This document shows positions 1 to 6,798 of a DNA stretch of 9,956 nucleotides, piece by piece; within the stretch, counting starts at the first letter, position 1, and each line of letters starts with the position of its first letter. Source of the DNA: Thermoanaerobaculia bacterium (lineage in GTDB: Bacteria; Acidobacteriota; Thermoanaerobaculia; Gp7-AA8); contig JADGOA010000117.1 in the NCBI GenBank assembly GCA_017883215.1, positions 1 through 9,956 on the forward strand, given 5' to 3'. The translations under genes and the position numbers were made by a program. Below the pieces are notes generated by a model. That model saw nothing but the letters and a program-made list of their open reading frames with translations, did not search any database and was not told the origin of the DNA.

Positions 1-2
1 AG

Positions 3-1484
3 CCGCCGGCAGCGGGCGGCTCGTCGAGCGGATCGCTCTCGTTCGACAAGCCTGCTGCGGACAGCGGCGGATTCTCCTTCGATACTCCGGCGGCCGCCGG
101 AGGCTTCGGCTTCGGTGGAGGCGCGCCACAGTCGGGCGGATTCTCGTTCGACGCCGCCAGCGAGAAAACGCCGGCCGGCGGCGAGTTCGACTTCTCCGCC
201 GCCGCGATGGAGACCACCCCGGAAGACCGGCAGAAAATCGAGCAGTACCTTGCCGACGGCGATTCGGCCTTCAACAGCGGCGACTATCAACAGGCCATCG
301 ATCTCTGGTCCCGCATTTTCCTGATCGACGTCACCAACGATCAGGCCTCCGAACGGATCGAGTCCGCCAAAACGAAGCGGCGCGAGATCGAGCAGAAGAC
401 CGAGCCGATTCTCGCTGCCGCCACACAGGCGTACGAGCGGAAGGAGTACGAGACGGCGCGGCTGAAGTTCAACGAAGTTCTCCGGGCCGACCCGTTCAAC
501 GCGAGCGCGCGCGATTACCTCGAGCGCCTCCCAGCATCCAGCATCCCGCGGCCCAGCTCCACCCCGCCAGCTGTCCCGCCGGCGAGGCCCGACATCTTCG
601 CCGACGAGGAGTCGTACGACTCTTCGCTCACGCCTCCCGAGGCGGCTCCCGCCGCCGCGAGATCGGCCGCCGAGAAGCAGCCCGGCGTGAAAGCTGCGGC
701 CAAACCGCGCAAGGGCGGCTTGCCGCTCATCCCCATCGCCGCGGCCGTCGCCGTCCTCGTACTCGCCGTCGGAGGATGGTTCATCTGGTCGAAGTTCAGC
801 AAGCCCGTCTACGACCCGACTGAAACGCAGGCGACCTTCAAACAGGCGGCCGTCCTCTCCAAACAGGGAAAACTCGATGAGGCGATCTCCCTGCTGCAGG
901 ACGTCAAACCGGAAGATCCGCAACACGACAAGGCGGTCCTCATGATCGCCGACCTGCAGCACAGGAAATCCCAGGGCAACGAGATGGTCGGAGGAAAGCC
1001 GGCAGCGGTCTTCTTCAACGATCAGCTCATTGCCGGGCGCACGGCGTTCGAGGCACACGACTACGACGGGGCGAAGAAGTCGTTCGAGGCAGCCATGCGT
1101 GTCAAGACGCTGCCGCCCGACATGAAGTCGCTCTACGACACTGCTGCCCAACAGGTGTCAAAGCTCGATGGCACGAAGTCCCTCTTCCGCGCGCGCCAGT
1201 ACCAGGATGCCCTCGGCAATCTCGAGCAGCTCGTGCAACAGGATCCGCAGAATCAGAACATCCGCAGGATGATCATCGACGCCCACTTCAACCTCGGCGC
1301 CATGGCCCTGCAGGAGGAGCGGCTGGACGACGCGACCAAACAGTTCGACGAAGTGCTGAAGCTCGATCCGACCGACGAACTGGCCAAGCGCAGCAAAGAG
1401 CTGGCAGCGCGCTACAACGGCCAGGGCAAAGACCTGCTGTTCAAGATCTATGTAAAGTATCTGCCGCTGCGGCAGGCGAGCTGA
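3..1484 (+). CDS. Membrane-anchored TPR protein with Gly/Phe-rich disordered N-terminal region (5'-partial)
   Basis: The reading frame is open from the left edge (first full codon at 3), so the true start lies upstream; the ATG at 207 is internal. Visible order: a low-complexity stretch (nt 3-206) rich in Gly, Ala and Ser with repeated L/F-S-F-D motifs (near nt 36, 72 and 138, with variants GGFGFGGG and GGEFDFS). Two TPR-like helical pairs follow (counting from Met-207: residues ~15-45 and ~72-104, containing SGDYQQAIDLW and RKEYETARLKFNEVLRADP). Next come a Pro/Ala-rich linker (~108-165), a basic KPRKGG and one hydrophobic helix (~172-194). After it are four more TPR-like units (~207-240, ~272-300, ~325-352, ~360-392; e.g. 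ERLDDATKQFDEVLKLDPTDE). Basic residues before the helix predict a cytoplasmic N-terminus and a periplasmic C-terminal TPR domain. TPRs bind proteins or peptides; the partner is unknown. It could be an assembly or motility scaffold, but no specific family is recognised. The RDD gene follows on the same strand after 129 bp. Confidence 0.85.
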   Translation, partial: PPAAGGSSSGSLSFDKPAADSGGFSFDTPAAAGGFGFGGGAPQSGGFSFDAASEKTPAGGEFDFSAAAMETTPEDRQKIEQYLADGDSAFNSGDYQQAIDLWSRIFLIDVTNDQASERIESAKTKRREIEQKTEPILAAATQAYERKEYETARLKFNEVLRADPFNASARDYLERLPASSIPRPSSTPPAVPPARPDIFADEESYDSSLTPPEAAPAAARSAAEKQPGVKAAAKPRKGGLPLIPIAAAVAVLVLAVGGWFIWSKFSKPVYDPTETQATFKQAAVLSKQGKLDEAISLLQDVKPEDPQHDKAVLMIADLQHRKSQGNEMVGGKPAAVFFNDQLIAGRTAFEAHDYDGAKKSFEAAMRVKTLPPDMKSLYDTAAQQVSKLDGTKSLFRARQYQDALGNLEQLVQQDPQNQNIRRMIIDAHFNLGAMALQEERLDDATKQFDEVLKLDPTDELAKRSKELAARYNGQGKDLLFKIYVKYLPLRQAS

Positions 1485-1492
1485 TGACTGCA

Positions 1493-1595
1493 GCGAGTAG
1501 CGAGTAGCGAGTAGCGAGTAGGGAGTAGCGAGTAGCGAGTAGGGAGTAGCGAGTAGCGTCAGGCTGGATTCGCCACTCGCTACTTGCCACTCGCT
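1493..1595. repeat. Heptamer tandem array (GCGAGTA)n with inverted ACTCGCT units
   Basis: From 1493 to 1555 there are nine consecutive 7-bp units: seven GCGAGTA and two GGGAGTA (1521-1527 and 1542-1548). After a 16-19 bp spacer the complementary unit appears in the other orientation with the same period: ACTCGCT at 1575-1581, ACTTGCC at 1582-1588 and ACTCGCT at 1589-1595. The two halves could fold into a long imperfect hairpin. The array occupies almost the whole gap between the TPR stop codon and the RDD ribosome binding site. A related array with the same layout lies at 9140-9239. Read on the minus strand it yields the artefactual peptide LLATPYS in repeats, because 3 x 7 bp equals 7 codons. 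Confidence 0.9.
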
Positions 1596-1600
1596 GGCTG

Positions 1601-1609
1601 GGAGGGGGG
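1601..1609 (+). promoter_or_regulatory. Shine-Dalgarno sequence for the RDD gene
   Basis: A purine run GGAGGGGGG ends 4 bp before the ATG at 1614. It supports that ATG over the in-frame TTG at 1584, which lies inside the heptamer repeat and has no such site. Confidence 0.6.
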
Positions 1610-1613
1610 CGCA

Positions 1614-2087
1614 ATGCGATTCGACGAAGTTGAGCTCGAAACGGTGGCAGTCGATCCAGGGCCGCTGGGAGGTACCAATCCGCCGGCCGGCGAAATCAGC
1701 GAGGCGCCACGACTGCGAAGGCTCTTCGCTCTTCTGACCGATCTTTCCCTCTTCGCCGCCCTCATCCTCGGCCTCTCGCCGCTCCTCCCGGAACCCAAGG
1801 AGTGGATCTCGAACGCGGCGCTGGCCGGCTTCGTCATCGTCGTCTCGTTCTACTACTTCGTCGGGAGCTGGCTGCTGTGGGGAAAGACCATCGGCGGGGC
1901 CATCTTTGACGTGAGGGTCGTCTCTCCCGACCATCCGGCGATGCCGTTCCGCTGCGCCGCGCTGCGATGGATCGCCCTCTACGCATCGCTGCTCACGGCC
2001 GGCATCGCTTTTCTTCTGGCACTCCTCCCCTCCCACCGCTCACTCGCCGATCGCCTGTCGTCAACGCGCTGCGTTGCAGGCGTGTGA
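1614..2087 (+). CDS. RDD-family small membrane protein
   Basis: A 157-residue integral membrane protein. After a ~33-residue hydrophilic N-terminus it has three predicted membrane segments (~37-57, ~66-89, ~115-138). RDD-domain hallmarks are visible: basic residues followed by an Asp in the first helix (RLRRLFALLTD, Asp43), the GKTIGGAIFDVRVVSPD loop after helix 2 (~90-106), an Arg in helix 3 (ALRW) and a C-terminal SLADRLSSTRCV matching the usual L-x-D-x-x-x-x-T ending. RDD proteins are poorly understood; some members have been linked to ion transport or to membrane protein partners, and the role here cannot be told from sequence. The start at 1614 is chosen because of the strong Shine-Dalgarno; an upstream TTG at 1584 would add ten residues. 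The preceding TPR gene is on the same strand, but the heptamer array separates them. It converges on the GH3 gene with a hairpin in the 31-bp gap. Confidence 0.8.
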   Translation: MRFDEVELETVAVDPGPLGGTNPPAGEISEAPRLRRLFALLTDLSLFAALILGLSPLLPEPKEWISNAALAGFVIVVSFYYFVGSWLLWGKTIGGAIFDVRVVSPDHPAMPFRCAALRWIALYASLLTAGIAFLLALLPSHRSLADRLSSTRCVAGV

Positions 2088-2091
2088 GCGA

Positions 2092-2120
2092 AGGAGTGCG
2101 GGCGTCTCGCCCGCACTCCT
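2092..2120. repeat. Perfect 13-bp hairpin between convergent genes (GGAGTGCGGGCG family)
   Basis: The left arm 2092-2104 (AGGAGTGCGGGCG) is exactly complementary to 2108-2120, with a 3-nt loop TCT. It lies between the RDD and GH3 stop codons and overlaps the GH3 stop (2119-2121). No T-tract follows on either strand, so it is not a canonical intrinsic terminator, though a stem this stable could act as a bidirectional transcription end or mRNA 3' stabiliser. The arm shares GGAGTGCGG-CGTC with the composite element at 6799-6904, so it is better seen as a short member of that dispersed palindrome family. Confidence 0.8.
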
Positions 2121-3867
2121 AGCGGACCGGCGCCGTCAACCCGTGCCCGATCGGATACAGGCCCGGCAGATTTACAGGAAGCTTTCCGCGGAACGGGATC
2201 TCGCCGGTGATGGTCCGGACGGCGGCGAGCTCGGCCCCGGGAGTGGTGTCGTAGGTGACGATGTAGCTCGGCATCTCCGTCATGTGGGTGAGTGCGAAGG
2301 GACTGCCGAACACGGTGAGGACGAAGGGCTTATTCGTCGCCACCAGATCGCGAAGGAGGCTCATCTCGGCGGAGGTGAGGTCGATCGATCCCCTGAACGC
2401 GGCGACGCGGATGAAGGCGTTCACGACGATCGTGTCGGAGATCTGCGCGAGCTTGCGCACCATGTCGAACTCGTTCGGCGTGCTCTGGTCATCCACCGTG
2501 ACGGTGACGGCTCGCGGAAACTTCCTGGCCATCTCCGCGGTCAGGACGCGCCCGACGGTCCCTTCGCGCCATCCGGTGCGGCTGTCGAGCATCACGATTT
2601 GCGTGAGACGGGTGTCGGGCGATGGCTTGAGCGGCAACACTCCGCGCTCGTCGCGCACCAGGGTGACGGCGCTGTCGGCCACCTGCTGGGCGAAGTCGCG
2701 GTGCGGCTTCGTCCCCACCGTCTCCGGCAGCCTGTTGACGTCGACGAAGCGGTTCTTGGGATTGGCGAGATCGAGCTGCGCTTTCAGGCGCAGAACGCGC
2801 CGCGCCGACTCATCGATGCGGCTGACCGGAATCTCGCCGCTCGCCACGGCGGCTTTGATCGTGTTGAACGCCGTCTCCACGCTCGGTGAGAAGAGAAGCA
2901 CGTCCACGCCCGCCTTCACCGCCCGGATGGTTGCTTCCGCCGGCGTGAAGTACTTCGCGATTCCGCCCATCGTCATGGCATCGGTCACCACAACGCCTTC
3001 GAAGTGGAGCTCGTCGCGCAAGATCCCGGTGACGATGTTCTTCGACAGCGTCGCCGGAACGTTCTTCTCCGGCTCGAGCTGCGGCATGTAGATGTGAGTG
3101 GTCATGATGGAATCGACACCGGCCGCGATCGCAGCCCGGAACGGGACGAGCTCGAGCGACTCGAAGCGCTGTCGCGGCACGTCGAGCACCGGCATGCCGA
3201 TGTGCGAATCGGTGGCCACGTCGCCGTGTCCCGGGAAGTGCTTGGCCGTGGCGATGACGCCGTTCTCCTGCGCTCCGCGGATGTAGGCCGTCACGAACTT
3301 AGCCACCGACTCCGGGTTCTCGCCGTAGGAGCGAATGTTGATGATGGGGTTCTCGGGGTTGTTGTTGACGTCGGAAACCGGATACCAGATCCAGTTCACG
3401 CCGACGGCGCGGCATTCCTGGGCCGTCAGTTTTCCCGCTTCGTAAGCGAGCTGCGGATCGCCGGCGGCACCGAATGACATCGCCAGCGGGAGCCGCGTCG
3501 CGCCGAACAGCACGTAGGCCGGGCCGCCTTCGACGTCGGCCGTGATGAGCAACGGCAGCTTGGCCATCCGCTGCATTTCATTGCTCGTGAGCGCGTTCGC
3601 GGCGACGTCGCCGCCGAAGGTGTGGTAGCCGCCGACGTGGAACTCCGTGATGTTGCGGCGGATGGTGTTCATCTCGTCGGAGTCGACCGGCCGGAAGTTG
3701 CCGGAGGGAGGTCCCGCCGGAATGATCATCTGCCCGATCTTCTCGTCGAGCGTCATCGAGCGGAGCGTCTTCTCCACCCATCGCTCGCGCGCGCGGCCGT
3801 TGTCACCGGCGCGGGCGGAGATGGTGAGCATCAGGGAGAGCGCGATGAGGACGATTGCGCGTTTCAT
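2119..3867 (-). CDS. Exported GH3 beta-N-acetylglucosaminidase (NagZ-like, two-domain)
   Basis: A 582-residue glycoside hydrolase family 3 protein. Residues 1-20 form a Sec signal peptide (MKR, hydrophobic core, cleavage after ISARA), so the enzyme acts outside the cytoplasmic membrane. The TIM-barrel domain (~30-370) carries the NagZ-type signature KHFPGHGDVATDSH (209-222), in which D220-S-H222 corresponds to the Asp-His general acid/base dyad of GH3 N-acetylglucosaminidases. The catalytic nucleophile is Asp296 in GVVVTDAM, and DVEGG (111-115) and NIRSYGENP (177-185) match substrate-site loops. A second alpha/beta domain (~390-580) follows, as in Bacillus subtilis NagZ and unlike the single-domain ~340-residue enterobacterial NagZ. 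The likely reaction is removal of GlcNAc from muropeptides or other beta-linked amino-sugar glycans. The family also contains phosphorylases and beta-glucosidases, but the D-x-H dyad argues for the N-acetylglucosaminidase branch. ATG start; no clear Shine-Dalgarno upstream. Confidence 0.9.
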   Translation of the reverse strand: MKRAIVLIALSLMLTISARAGDNGRARERWVEKTLRSMTLDEKIGQMIIPAGPPSGNFRPVDSDEMNTIRRNITEFHVGGYHTFGGDVAANALTSNEMQRMAKLPLLITADVEGGPAYVLFGATRLPLAMSFGAAGDPQLAYEAGKLTAQECRAVGVNWIWYPVSDVNNNPENPIINIRSYGENPESVAKFVTAYIRGAQENGVIATAKHFPGHGDVATDSHIGMPVLDVPRQRFESLELVPFRAAIAAGVDSIMTTHIYMPQLEPEKNVPATLSKNIVTGILRDELHFEGVVVTDAMTMGGIAKYFTPAEATIRAVKAGVDVLLFSPSVETAFNTIKAAVASGEIPVSRIDESARRVLRLKAQLDLANPKNRFVDVNRLPETVGTKPHRDFAQQVADSAVTLVRDERGVLPLKPSPDTRLTQIVMLDSRTGWREGTVGRVLTAEMARKFPRAVTVTVDDQSTPNEFDMVRKLAQISDTIVVNAFIRVAAFRGSIDLTSAEMSLLRDLVATNKPFVLTVFGSPFALTHMTEMPSYIVTYDTTPGAELAAVRTITGEIPFRGKLPVNLPGLYPIGHGLTAPVR

Positions 3868-3910
3868 GTGGGATGGGAGAGTCTATCGCGGCGGCCGCTT
3901 CGATCAGCGC

Positions 3911-4167
3911 CCATGTCACCCGGGAGCGCCGGGTGAGGGGCTCCATGTCACCCCTCTCCCGCCGGGAGAGGGTGGCGCGACCGACGAAGGAGGGAGCGCC
4001 AGGTGAGGGGCGTGAATCTGGCGCGCTTCCTCGAATGAAAAATTTCGAATGAAGAACCAGGAAGGAAGAGAGGGCTCTCCGCCAGAAACACGCCCCTCAC
4101 CCGGCCGCGAGCCGCCCATCCCACCGCCCGCTCACGGCCACCCTCTCCCGGTGGGAGAGGGGTGACA
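3911..4167. repeat. Inverted pair of CCCTCTCCC/GGGAGAGGG palindromic elements
   Basis: Copy 1 (about 3948-4024) begins TCACCCCTCTCCC and has a hairpin with 9-bp arms at 3952-3960 and 3964-3972 around GCC. It ends with GGAGCGCCAGGTGAGGGGC (3993-4011) and GTGAATCTGGCG. Copy 2 (4082-4167) is the same element on the other strand: hairpin arms 4141-4149 and 4153-4161 around GGT, with GGGTGAGGGGCGTG and TTTCTGGCGG read on the minus strand between about 4103 and 4082. A partial third copy precedes copy 1: GGAGCGCCGGGTGAGGGGC at 3923-3941, with CCATGTCACCC directly repeated at 3911-3921 and 3943-3953. The 19-bp core at 3923-3941 recurs exactly at 9911-9929. The AT-richer core between the copies holds TCGAATGAA twice (4031-4039 and 4045-4053). 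Confidence 0.85.
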
Positions 4168-4209
4168 GCGCGCGATGGCGCGAGATGCGGCAGCAACACA
4201 TGAAACCCC

Positions 4210-4230
4210 TGCGCATTGCCTACTGCGCAC
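4210..4230. repeat. Degenerate heptamer repeat (TGCGCAY)
   Basis: Three 7-bp units, TGCGCAT, TGCCTAC and TGCGCAC, lie six bases beyond the E1 stop codon. With only three units, one of them divergent, this could be chance. It is recorded because heptamer periodicity recurs elsewhere in the window. Confidence 0.35.
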
Positions 4231-4236
4231 TGACCC

Positions 4237-6690
4237 CTACAGGATCGTCGGGTACTTCCGCGGATTCGCCTCGTGCATCAGCGCATACACCCGCTCGAAG
4301 ATCGATTCGCGGTTCGGCTTCGACCAGTAGTCGCCGTCCGAGCCATAGGCCGGACGGTGCTCGGTCGCGGCAATCGTCAGCGGCGGGGAGTCGAGCCAAC
4401 CGTATCCGCCGTCGCGCTCGAGCACGTTCTGCATCATGAACGCCGTTCCGCCCCCCGGAACGTCCTCGTCGATGAAGGCGATGCGGCTCGTCTTTTTCAG
4501 CGATTCGGCGATCACTCCGCGACGATCGAACGGAAGCAGCGTCTGCACGTCGATGACTTCGGCGTCGATCCCTCTCGTGGCCATGAGCCCCGCCGCTTCG
4601 AGCACGATCCGCAGAGTCGCCCCGTACGACACGAGAGTGACGTCGCTCCCCTGCCTCATCACTTCCGGGACACCGAGGGGAAGCGTGAAGTCGGCGATGT
4701 TCGATGGCAGCCTCTCTTTGACGCGGTAGGCGTTCAGCACTTCGATGACCAGCGCCGGATCGTCGGCGCGAAGAAGCGTGTTGTAGAAGCCGGCCGCCTG
4801 GGTCATGTTCCGCGGCACGCAGACGTACATCCCCCGCACCAGATTGAGGATGCCGGCCATCGGCGAACCGGAGTGCCAGATCCCCTCCAGCCGGTGCCCG
4901 CGCGTGCGAAGGATCGCCGGCGCCTTCTGCCCCCCCGCGCTGCGCCACCGCGTGGTGGCCAGATCGTCCGACATGATCTGCAGCGCGTACAGCAGGTAGT
5001 CGAGGTACTGGATCTCCGCGATGGGCCGCAACCCGCGCAGCGCAGCGCCGATGGCCTGCCCGACGATGGTCGTCTCGCGGATGCCGGTGTCGGAGACGCG
5101 GAGCAGGCCGAACTTCTCCTGCAGTCCCGCGCAACCCTGGTTCACGTCGCCGAGCTTCCCGACGTCTTCGCCGAAGATGACGACGCGCGGATCGCGCCGC
5201 AGGGCGTTGTCGAAGCAGCGGTTGATGATCTCGAATCCATTGAGAAGCGGCGCGTCGGCCGCGTACGCAACATCGACGACAGGAACCTTCAGCGCGGAGT
5301 CGGGCCCTTCCCCATACAGCTGTTCATCGTAACGGCGAGAGTTCGCCCGATCTGTACTGCGCCGCCACTCGACGATGTCAGCAGGCACTTCCTCGCCGGC
5401 GATCACGATGGCGCTCGTGAGCGCGCGCATGGCGTCGCGGCGGTGGGGGCCACGCTGTTTCTTCAAGTTGTCGCGCAGCTGCTCGATCTGATTGCGGCGG
5501 GCGTCGGCACTATCTCCCCCGCCGTCACCGGGAGCTGCGGGCGCGCTGCTGCGCGCCCCTACGGTGCCGGCGATCCGATCGAGGAACCCGATCGCCGTCT
5601 TCACTTCGCCGTCGATCGATTCGCGGTACGAATCCCACGCCCGCCGTTGCGCGTCGCGCACAAACTGCTGATCCTCACGCTCGAGCTGATCGAGATCCGC
5701 AGCGGTTGCGATCTCCTTCCCGATCATCCATTCGCGCATCTTGCGGAGGCAGTCGAACTCGACCTCCCACCCCAGCCGCTCTTTGGTCTTGTAGCGCTCG
5801 TGACTGCCGGAGGTCGAATGCCCCTGCGGCTGCGTCAGCTCGATGACGTGGACGATCGACGGCACGTGCTCCATCCGCACGATGCTCGCCGCGGCGATGT
5901 ACGTTTCGCAGAGCGCCGGGTAATCCCAACCCCTGACCGTGTAGAGGTCGAAACCCTGCTTCTGCCGCGGGTCGCGTTGAAACCCCTTCAGCAGCTCGGA
6001 GAGGTTCCCCTTCGTCACCTGGAACTCATTCGGCACCGAAATTCCGTAGTTGTCGTCCCAGATCGACACGATCACCGGGATTCCCAGCACCCCCGTGGCG
6101 TTGATCGACTCCCAGAACATCCCCTCGGCGCAGCTGGCGTTGCCGATTGTTCCCCATGCGATCTCGTCCCCGTCTCGCGAGAAATCGGTCAGACCTTTGA
6201 GGCCTTCGGTCTCGCGATAGAGCTTCGAGGCATAGCCGAGTCCGACCAGGCGCGGCATCTGCGACCCGGTCGGCGACATGTCGGCGGAGGTGTTGAACGT
6301 CTCGGTCTGCGGGAGCCATCGACCGTTCTGGCCGATCACCCGCGTGGAAAAGTGCGAGTTCATCGACCGGCCGCCGGACCAGGGATCGTGGGCCACGTCC
6401 GCGTGGGCATAGAGCTGCGCGAAGAAGTCGTCGAGCGTGCCGATGCCAAGAGCCAGGATCAGCGTCTGATCGCGATAGTACCCGGAGCGCCAGTCGCCTT
6501 TGCGGAAGGCGCGCGCCATGGCCAGCTGCGCGACCTCCTTCCCATCGCCGAAGATGCCGAACTTCGCCTTTCCGGTCAGAACCTCTTTGCGGCCGATGAG
6601 GCTGGCCTGCCGGCTGCGGTAAGCGATTCGGTAGTCGTCGATGATGCTCTCGCGCGTGAACTGCGTGCGCGACTGCTGTTCTTCAGGCAC
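4237..6690 (-). CDS. Fused alpha/beta E1 subunit of a thiamine-diphosphate 2-oxoacid dehydrogenase
   Basis: An 817-residue single chain combining the two E1 subunits that decarboxylate a 2-oxoacid and acylate the lipoyl group of E2. The alpha-like half (~1-370) has the ThDP region GTIGNASCAEG...SIWDDNYGIS (180-217), where the textbook GDG...NN motif is replaced by GNA...DN, and TQPQGHSTSGSHERYK (286-301), resembling the GHHSTSDDSSAYR loop of branched-chain E1 alpha. A linker (~371-410) contains the repeat-encoded VGARSSAP (377-384). The beta-like half (~480-817) has the conserved FGEDVG (506-511), DTGIRETTIVGQAIGAALRGLRPIAEIQ (534-561) and a transketolase C-terminal domain with LPFDRRGV. This arrangement is known in Bacteroidetes-type E1 proteins of about this length. 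Substrate (branched-chain 2-oxoacids versus pyruvate) cannot be settled, and no E2 or E3 gene is visible nearby. The start is GTG at 6690 with GGAG about 10 bases upstream. Confidence 0.88.
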   Translation of the reverse strand: MPEEQQSRTQFTRESIIDDYRIAYRSRQASLIGRKEVLTGKAKFGIFGDGKEVAQLAMARAFRKGDWRSGYYRDQTLILALGIGTLDDFFAQLYAHADVAHDPWSGGRSMNSHFSTRVIGQNGRWLPQTETFNTSADMSPTGSQMPRLVGLGYASKLYRETEGLKGLTDFSRDGDEIAWGTIGNASCAEGMFWESINATGVLGIPVIVSIWDDNYGISVPNEFQVTKGNLSELLKGFQRDPRQKQGFDLYTVRGWDYPALCETYIAAASIVRMEHVPSIVHVIELTQPQGHSTSGSHERYKTKERLGWEVEFDCLRKMREWMIGKEIATAADLDQLEREDQQFVRDAQRRAWDSYRESIDGEVKTAIGFLDRIAGTVGARSSAPAAPGDGGGDSADARRNQIEQLRDNLKKQRGPHRRDAMRALTSAIVIAGEEVPADIVEWRRSTDRANSRRYDEQLYGEGPDSALKVPVVDVAYAADAPLLNGFEIINRCFDNALRRDPRVVIFGEDVGKLGDVNQGCAGLQEKFGLLRVSDTGIRETTIVGQAIGAALRGLRPIAEIQYLDYLLYALQIMSDDLATTRWRSAGGQKAPAILRTRGHRLEGIWHSGSPMAGILNLVRGMYVCVPRNMTQAAGFYNTLLRADDPALVIEVLNAYRVKERLPSNIADFTLPLGVPEVMRQGSDVTLVSYGATLRIVLEAAGLMATRGIDAEVIDVQTLLPFDRRGVIAESLKKTSRIAFIDEDVPGGGTAFMMQNVLERDGGYGWLDSPPLTIAATEHRPAYGSDGDYWSKPNRESIFERVYALMHEANPRKYPTIL
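5539..5564 (-). repeat. In-frame palindromic element inside the E1 linker
   Basis: Arms GGGCGCGC (5539-5546) and GCGCGCCC (5551-5558) flank a TGCT loop. On the coding (minus) strand CCGTAGGGGCGCGCAGC (17 bp, plus coordinates 5548-5564) is identical to 9894-9910 in the Gfo/Idh gene and is read in the same frame, giving VGARSSAP here (residues 377-384). It falls exactly between the alpha and beta halves, in a Gly/Ala/Asp-rich linker where an insertion would be tolerated. Confidence 0.7.
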
Positions 6691-6719
6691 GATTGTCGGG
6701 CTCCAATCGGGTCACGGGA

Positions 6720-6750
6720 CAGACCGCAGATGGCAGACCGCAGACCGCGG
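6720..6750. repeat. Heptamer tandem array (CAGACCG)n upstream of E1 start
   Basis: Four consecutive 7-bp units: CAGACCG (6720), CAGATGG (6727), CAGACCG (6734) and CAGACCG (6741), followed by CGG. In E1 orientation the unit reads CGGTCTG, and the array ends about 30 bases before the GTG start, so it would lie in the 5' leader or promoter of E1. Confidence 0.7.
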
Positions 6751-6798
6751 TTCAGGCCCTCTTTCTGCGGCTTTCCTGAATGCTAGCACGTGGCTCCT

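Larger units (their letters stand above)
3868..4236. other. 369-bp intergenic region filled with repeats, no gene
   Basis: This gap lies between the GH3 start and the E1 stop. Short ORFs on both strands here encode only repeat-derived Pro/Gly/Arg-rich peptides (e.g. PLSRRERVARP and its counterpart PLPPGEGG) and are not credible genes. The content is the inverted repeat pair at 3911-4167 around an AT-richer core (4025-4060), plus a degenerate heptamer array at 4210-4230. Any GH3 promoter must lie here or in the repeat; no convincing -35/-10 pair was seen. Confidence 0.75.

Noticed and set aside
1493..1595. CRISPR array
   Set aside because: Units are 7 bp with no spacers and no cas genes are present; it is a tandem microsatellite-like array.
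1158..2036. 292-codon minus-strand frame across the TPR 3' end, heptamer array and RDD gene
   Set aside because: The product contains LLATPYS repeats translated from the 7-bp array and is otherwise antisense to two supported genes.
2282..3091. Plus-strand frames opposite GH3 (also 2074-2889)
   Set aside because: Antisense shadows of a gene with intact catalytic motifs; composition is unlike a folded protein.
3948..4167. Insertion sequence with terminal inverted repeats
   Set aside because: The enclosed DNA is too short and has no transposase frame; at most it is a non-autonomous element or two independent repeats.
4273..6786. 837-codon open frame on the plus strand opposite the E1 gene
   Set aside because: It is antisense to a gene with clear E1 motifs, its translation is rich in Arg/His/Asp/Val with no domain, and long antisense frames are expected in high-GC coding DNA.
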